DNA of 64,000 nucleotides from positions 310,001 through 374,000 of the forward strand of contig NZ_JAOQJT010000002.1 in assembly GCF_025567285.1 (NCBI RefSeq), in the 5' to 3' direction. The translations under genes and the position numbers were made by a program. The stretch comes from Coprococcus aceti. Its GTDB lineage: Bacteria; Bacillota; Clostridia; Lachnospirales; Lachnospiraceae. Positions 62,118 through 64,000 of this stretch are shown piece by piece. Each line of letters opens with the position of its first letter. The first letter of the stretch is position 1. A model generated the notes under the pieces. That model ran no database searches, was not told where the DNA came from, and worked only from the letters and a program-made list of their open reading frames with translations.

Positions 62118-64000
62118 TCAATCTTTTTTCTTTCCGTAATCTTTACACGCTAGTATCCATATTGCACTCATTCCACAAAATCCTACTATACTCACCAACA
62201 CTCCTGGCCAAAATAATGGATATTTAAACTTTATGTTTGTCACTCCTGTTCCAACACACAGCATATTATTTTCATCCATTATCTCCGAATCAGATACGAA
62301 AATATCCTGATATGCAAGAGTAGTATTTATCACGGCTCCATCAGCAATATCTGCCGGAGCATCATTTACTGTTATCACCATTCCACCGTCCGTTATCTCA
62401 CTACTTATAGGAATCAGCGTTCTCTCAGGAAGATCCTCCGGGCTCACGCCAAGAATATCCTCAACTATCTTCTCTGCACCGCTGTCCCCTGTCACACTAT
62501 AATAGTACAAAAGATTCAGTCCCACATATTTGATATTCTGACTGTTCTCGTCCGTGGCTGCAAATGCAAGCTGTTCCATCTCATAAGCGAATGTACCTGT
62601 CACGTTCATGGCTCCGGTTATATATCCGGTATTCCACTCTGACATATCATCAGGAAATCCTGTAGTAGATATCTGCTCACCGTCATAGCTAAAAATCGGA
62701 TAGCTGGACTTTAATGATACAGACATATCCGTAACTCCAAGAAATACATGCTGCCTCGTTGCGCTGTCCGCTGGGACATGTGTCATGTCTATGACAACAT
62801 TTACACCAGAATCCGCAAGAGATCTCACCATCTCCTCAGCCTTCTGTCTGGTGTCATATGAGAATCCGGTCAAAATTACAGTATGGTAGCTTTTCAGTTC
62901 GTCCGTAGAATAATCCTCTATATTTGAGGACATTCCTGCCTTAAAAGAAGGAAATGCAAGGGTTATCCCATCCGCATAGTCACCTATGACAATGCCATCA
63001 TACTGCGTGACAACACCGAACTCCTCCGGACCATCAAGCTTAAACAGGCACACCTTATCCGACTCATATGTCAACGTGTAGCCACTCTTCTTTGCGCTTG
63101 CAGTGACATCATCGAGAGTCTTTCCCTTTGCACCTATATACTTTCTGTCAATTGCAACTGTATCGTCTCCAAGCTCGACCGATCTGTCAAACAGATAATC
63201 ATACTGTTCATTCTCAAGTGCCTGGTTGAGCAGCATTATGTTGTCAGCGGTCGCAGCCCCCTGCCATGCCCATCCAAATGTATATGACGCCCCCCCATCT
63301 GTACACACTCCGTACGATGGATAGGAACCGAGACTTGAAAGATCCATGAGCGATGCCCTCTGACTTGTGTTATCCCTCAAAAGGCCCGCCACAGCCACAC
63401 CGTCATCATTTGCCGGAACGCTGTACCTCTCAAATGTGAATGACGGTATCGCATCCACCACAAGTATGATCACCGAGGCAATCACAAATGGCTTTCTGAG
63501 CCGCTCCCACTCTATGAGCGACAGGAAGAAAAATCCATATGCTATAACTGTAAATCGCGTCATCCAGAGTGCCTGACTCATCGGCATCTTTCGAAGTATC
63601 GGCAGAACATCCGGTGTCGTGAGCACAAGGATTACAAGAGCCAGGATAAATCCTGATTTTTTCTTGTTATCTGCAAGCAAAATTCCCGCTATGGAGAGCA
63701 GGACAACGGATATTCCAAAATAAAATGCGCCGATATCTCCATTTATACGGTTTAACGGATTGAGCGATGAAGAAAGATCAGACATCCACATCGTCATTAC
63801 ATCTGATGCTGCCTCGGAATCCATGGATGATATTCCGCCCGAAAGTGATGGCACAAGCCACACTCCCATGATGAGTATGCCACATATCATCGTGAGCAGG
63901 ATGATCACCTGACGTCTTATACCCATTTTCCTGTGATGATCGAACAACAAAAACAAGAAAGTTCCTATTCCGATCATAGCTATCATCATGATATGGGTAA
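62118..64000 (-). CDS. Large multi-helix membrane protein, C-terminal part (continues past edge)
   Basis: The frame is open to base 64000, so the N-terminus is missing. Visible: about six hydrophobic segments in the first 190 residues, then a long extracytoplasmic region (FAYEMEQLAFAATDENSQN, a segment HTVILTGFSYDTRQKAEEMVRSLADSGVNVVIDMTHVP with an alpha/beta look) and a final helix. It resembles the 6-pyruvoyl-tetrahydropterin-synthase-related/YfhO-like membrane proteins of exopolysaccharide loci; the next genes needed to test this are outside the window. The c-di-GMP cyclase downstream fits that idea. Exact function is unknown. Confidence 0.65.
   Translation of the reverse strand, partial: THIMMIAMIGIGTFLFLLFDHHRKMGIRRQVIILLTMICGILIMGVWLVPSLSGGISSMDSEAASDVMTMWMSDLSSSLNPLNRINGDIGAFYFGISVVLLSIAGILLADNKKKSGFILALVILVLTTPDVLPILRKMPMSQALWMTRFTVIAYGFFFLSLIEWERLRKPFVIASVIILVVDAIPSFTFERYSVPANDDGVAVAGLLRDNTSQRASLMDLSSLGSYPSYGVCTDGGASYTFGWAWQGAATADNIMLLNQALENEQYDYLFDRSVELGDDTVAIDRKYIGAKGKTLDDVTASAKKSGYTLTYESDKVCLFKLDGPEEFGVVTQYDGIVIGDYADGITLAFPSFKAGMSSNIEDYSTDELKSYHTVILTGFSYDTRQKAEEMVRSLADSGVNVVIDMTHVPADSATRQHVFLGVTDMSVSLKSSYPIFSYDGEQISTTGFPDDMSEWNTGYITGAMNVTGTFAYEMEQLAFAATDENSQNIKYVGLNLLYYYSVTGDSGAEKIVEDILGVSPEDLPERTLIPISSEITDGGMVITVNDAPADIADGAVINTTLAYQDIFVSDSEIMDENNMLCVGTGVTNIKFKYPLFWPGVLVSIVGFCGMSAIWILACKDYGKKKD

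Overview
The window reads as a chromosomal segment of a low-to-mid GC Gram-positive anaerobe of the Clostridia, most likely a butyrate-producing Lachnospiraceae (Coprococcus-like). The evidence is the gene order thl-crt-hbd-bcd-etfB-etfA, a sporulation sigma factor of the SigG type, QueH, a CBS/DRTGG-type manganese pyrophosphatase, strong AGGAGG ribosome binding sites and Firmicute-type -35/-10 promoters. The genus is inference. No rRNA, CRISPR array, phage or insertion sequence was seen. Two tRNA genes (Met, Val) are present. Most genes lie on the minus strand.

Layout: 1-473 is the start of gapA, cut by the window edge. 0.8-6.5 kb holds a PHP phosphatase, a small membrane protein, mnmA with its cysteine desulfurase partner, and a MATE exporter. 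7.0-13.3 kb is the complete operon converting acetyl-CoA to butyryl-CoA, with its own promoter and a strong terminator. 13.3-16.3 kb has a YgiQ radical SAM protein and an MreB-family actin. 16.4-24.6 kb is an unusual four-gene operon: YbjQ-domain/zinc-ribbon protein, rhomboid protease, TPR plus very acidic protein, and a 1178-residue coiled-coil protein ending in a degenerate AAA-like domain. This is the best candidate for an undescribed system. 24.6-26.0 kb carries folA-thyA, followed by two XRE regulators. 27-35 kb is housekeeping: radical SAM, pyrophosphatase, carA-carB, queH. 35-39 kb has small membrane proteins, ispF, tRNAs and a transglutaminase-like protein. 39.2-44.8 kb has argH, sigG, prfC, an XRE regulator and a phosphopantetheinyl transferase.

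44.8-48.6 kb holds a tubulin/FtsZ-like protein and a NYN nuclease with two LOTUS-like domains, then a sodium:amino-acid symporter. 50.1-54.8 kb is a visibly AT-richer island of four exported proteins, two of them apparent paralogues, divergent from a small XRE regulator with candidate operators around their shared promoter. 54.9-59.3 kb is a TetR-controlled ABC exporter in which a 15-bp palindrome type occurs at both the regulator and the transporter promoters. 59.3-64 kb holds a solitary sugar-type binding lipoprotein, a membrane diguanylate cyclase and the end of a large membrane protein that continues past the edge, possibly the tail of an exopolysaccharide locus.

The genes fit together as central carbon flow (gapA to butyrate), nucleotide synthesis (carAB, thyA, folA), tRNA modification (mnmA, queH), envelope functions and regulation. 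Function assignments rest on motifs read by eye; no searches were run.
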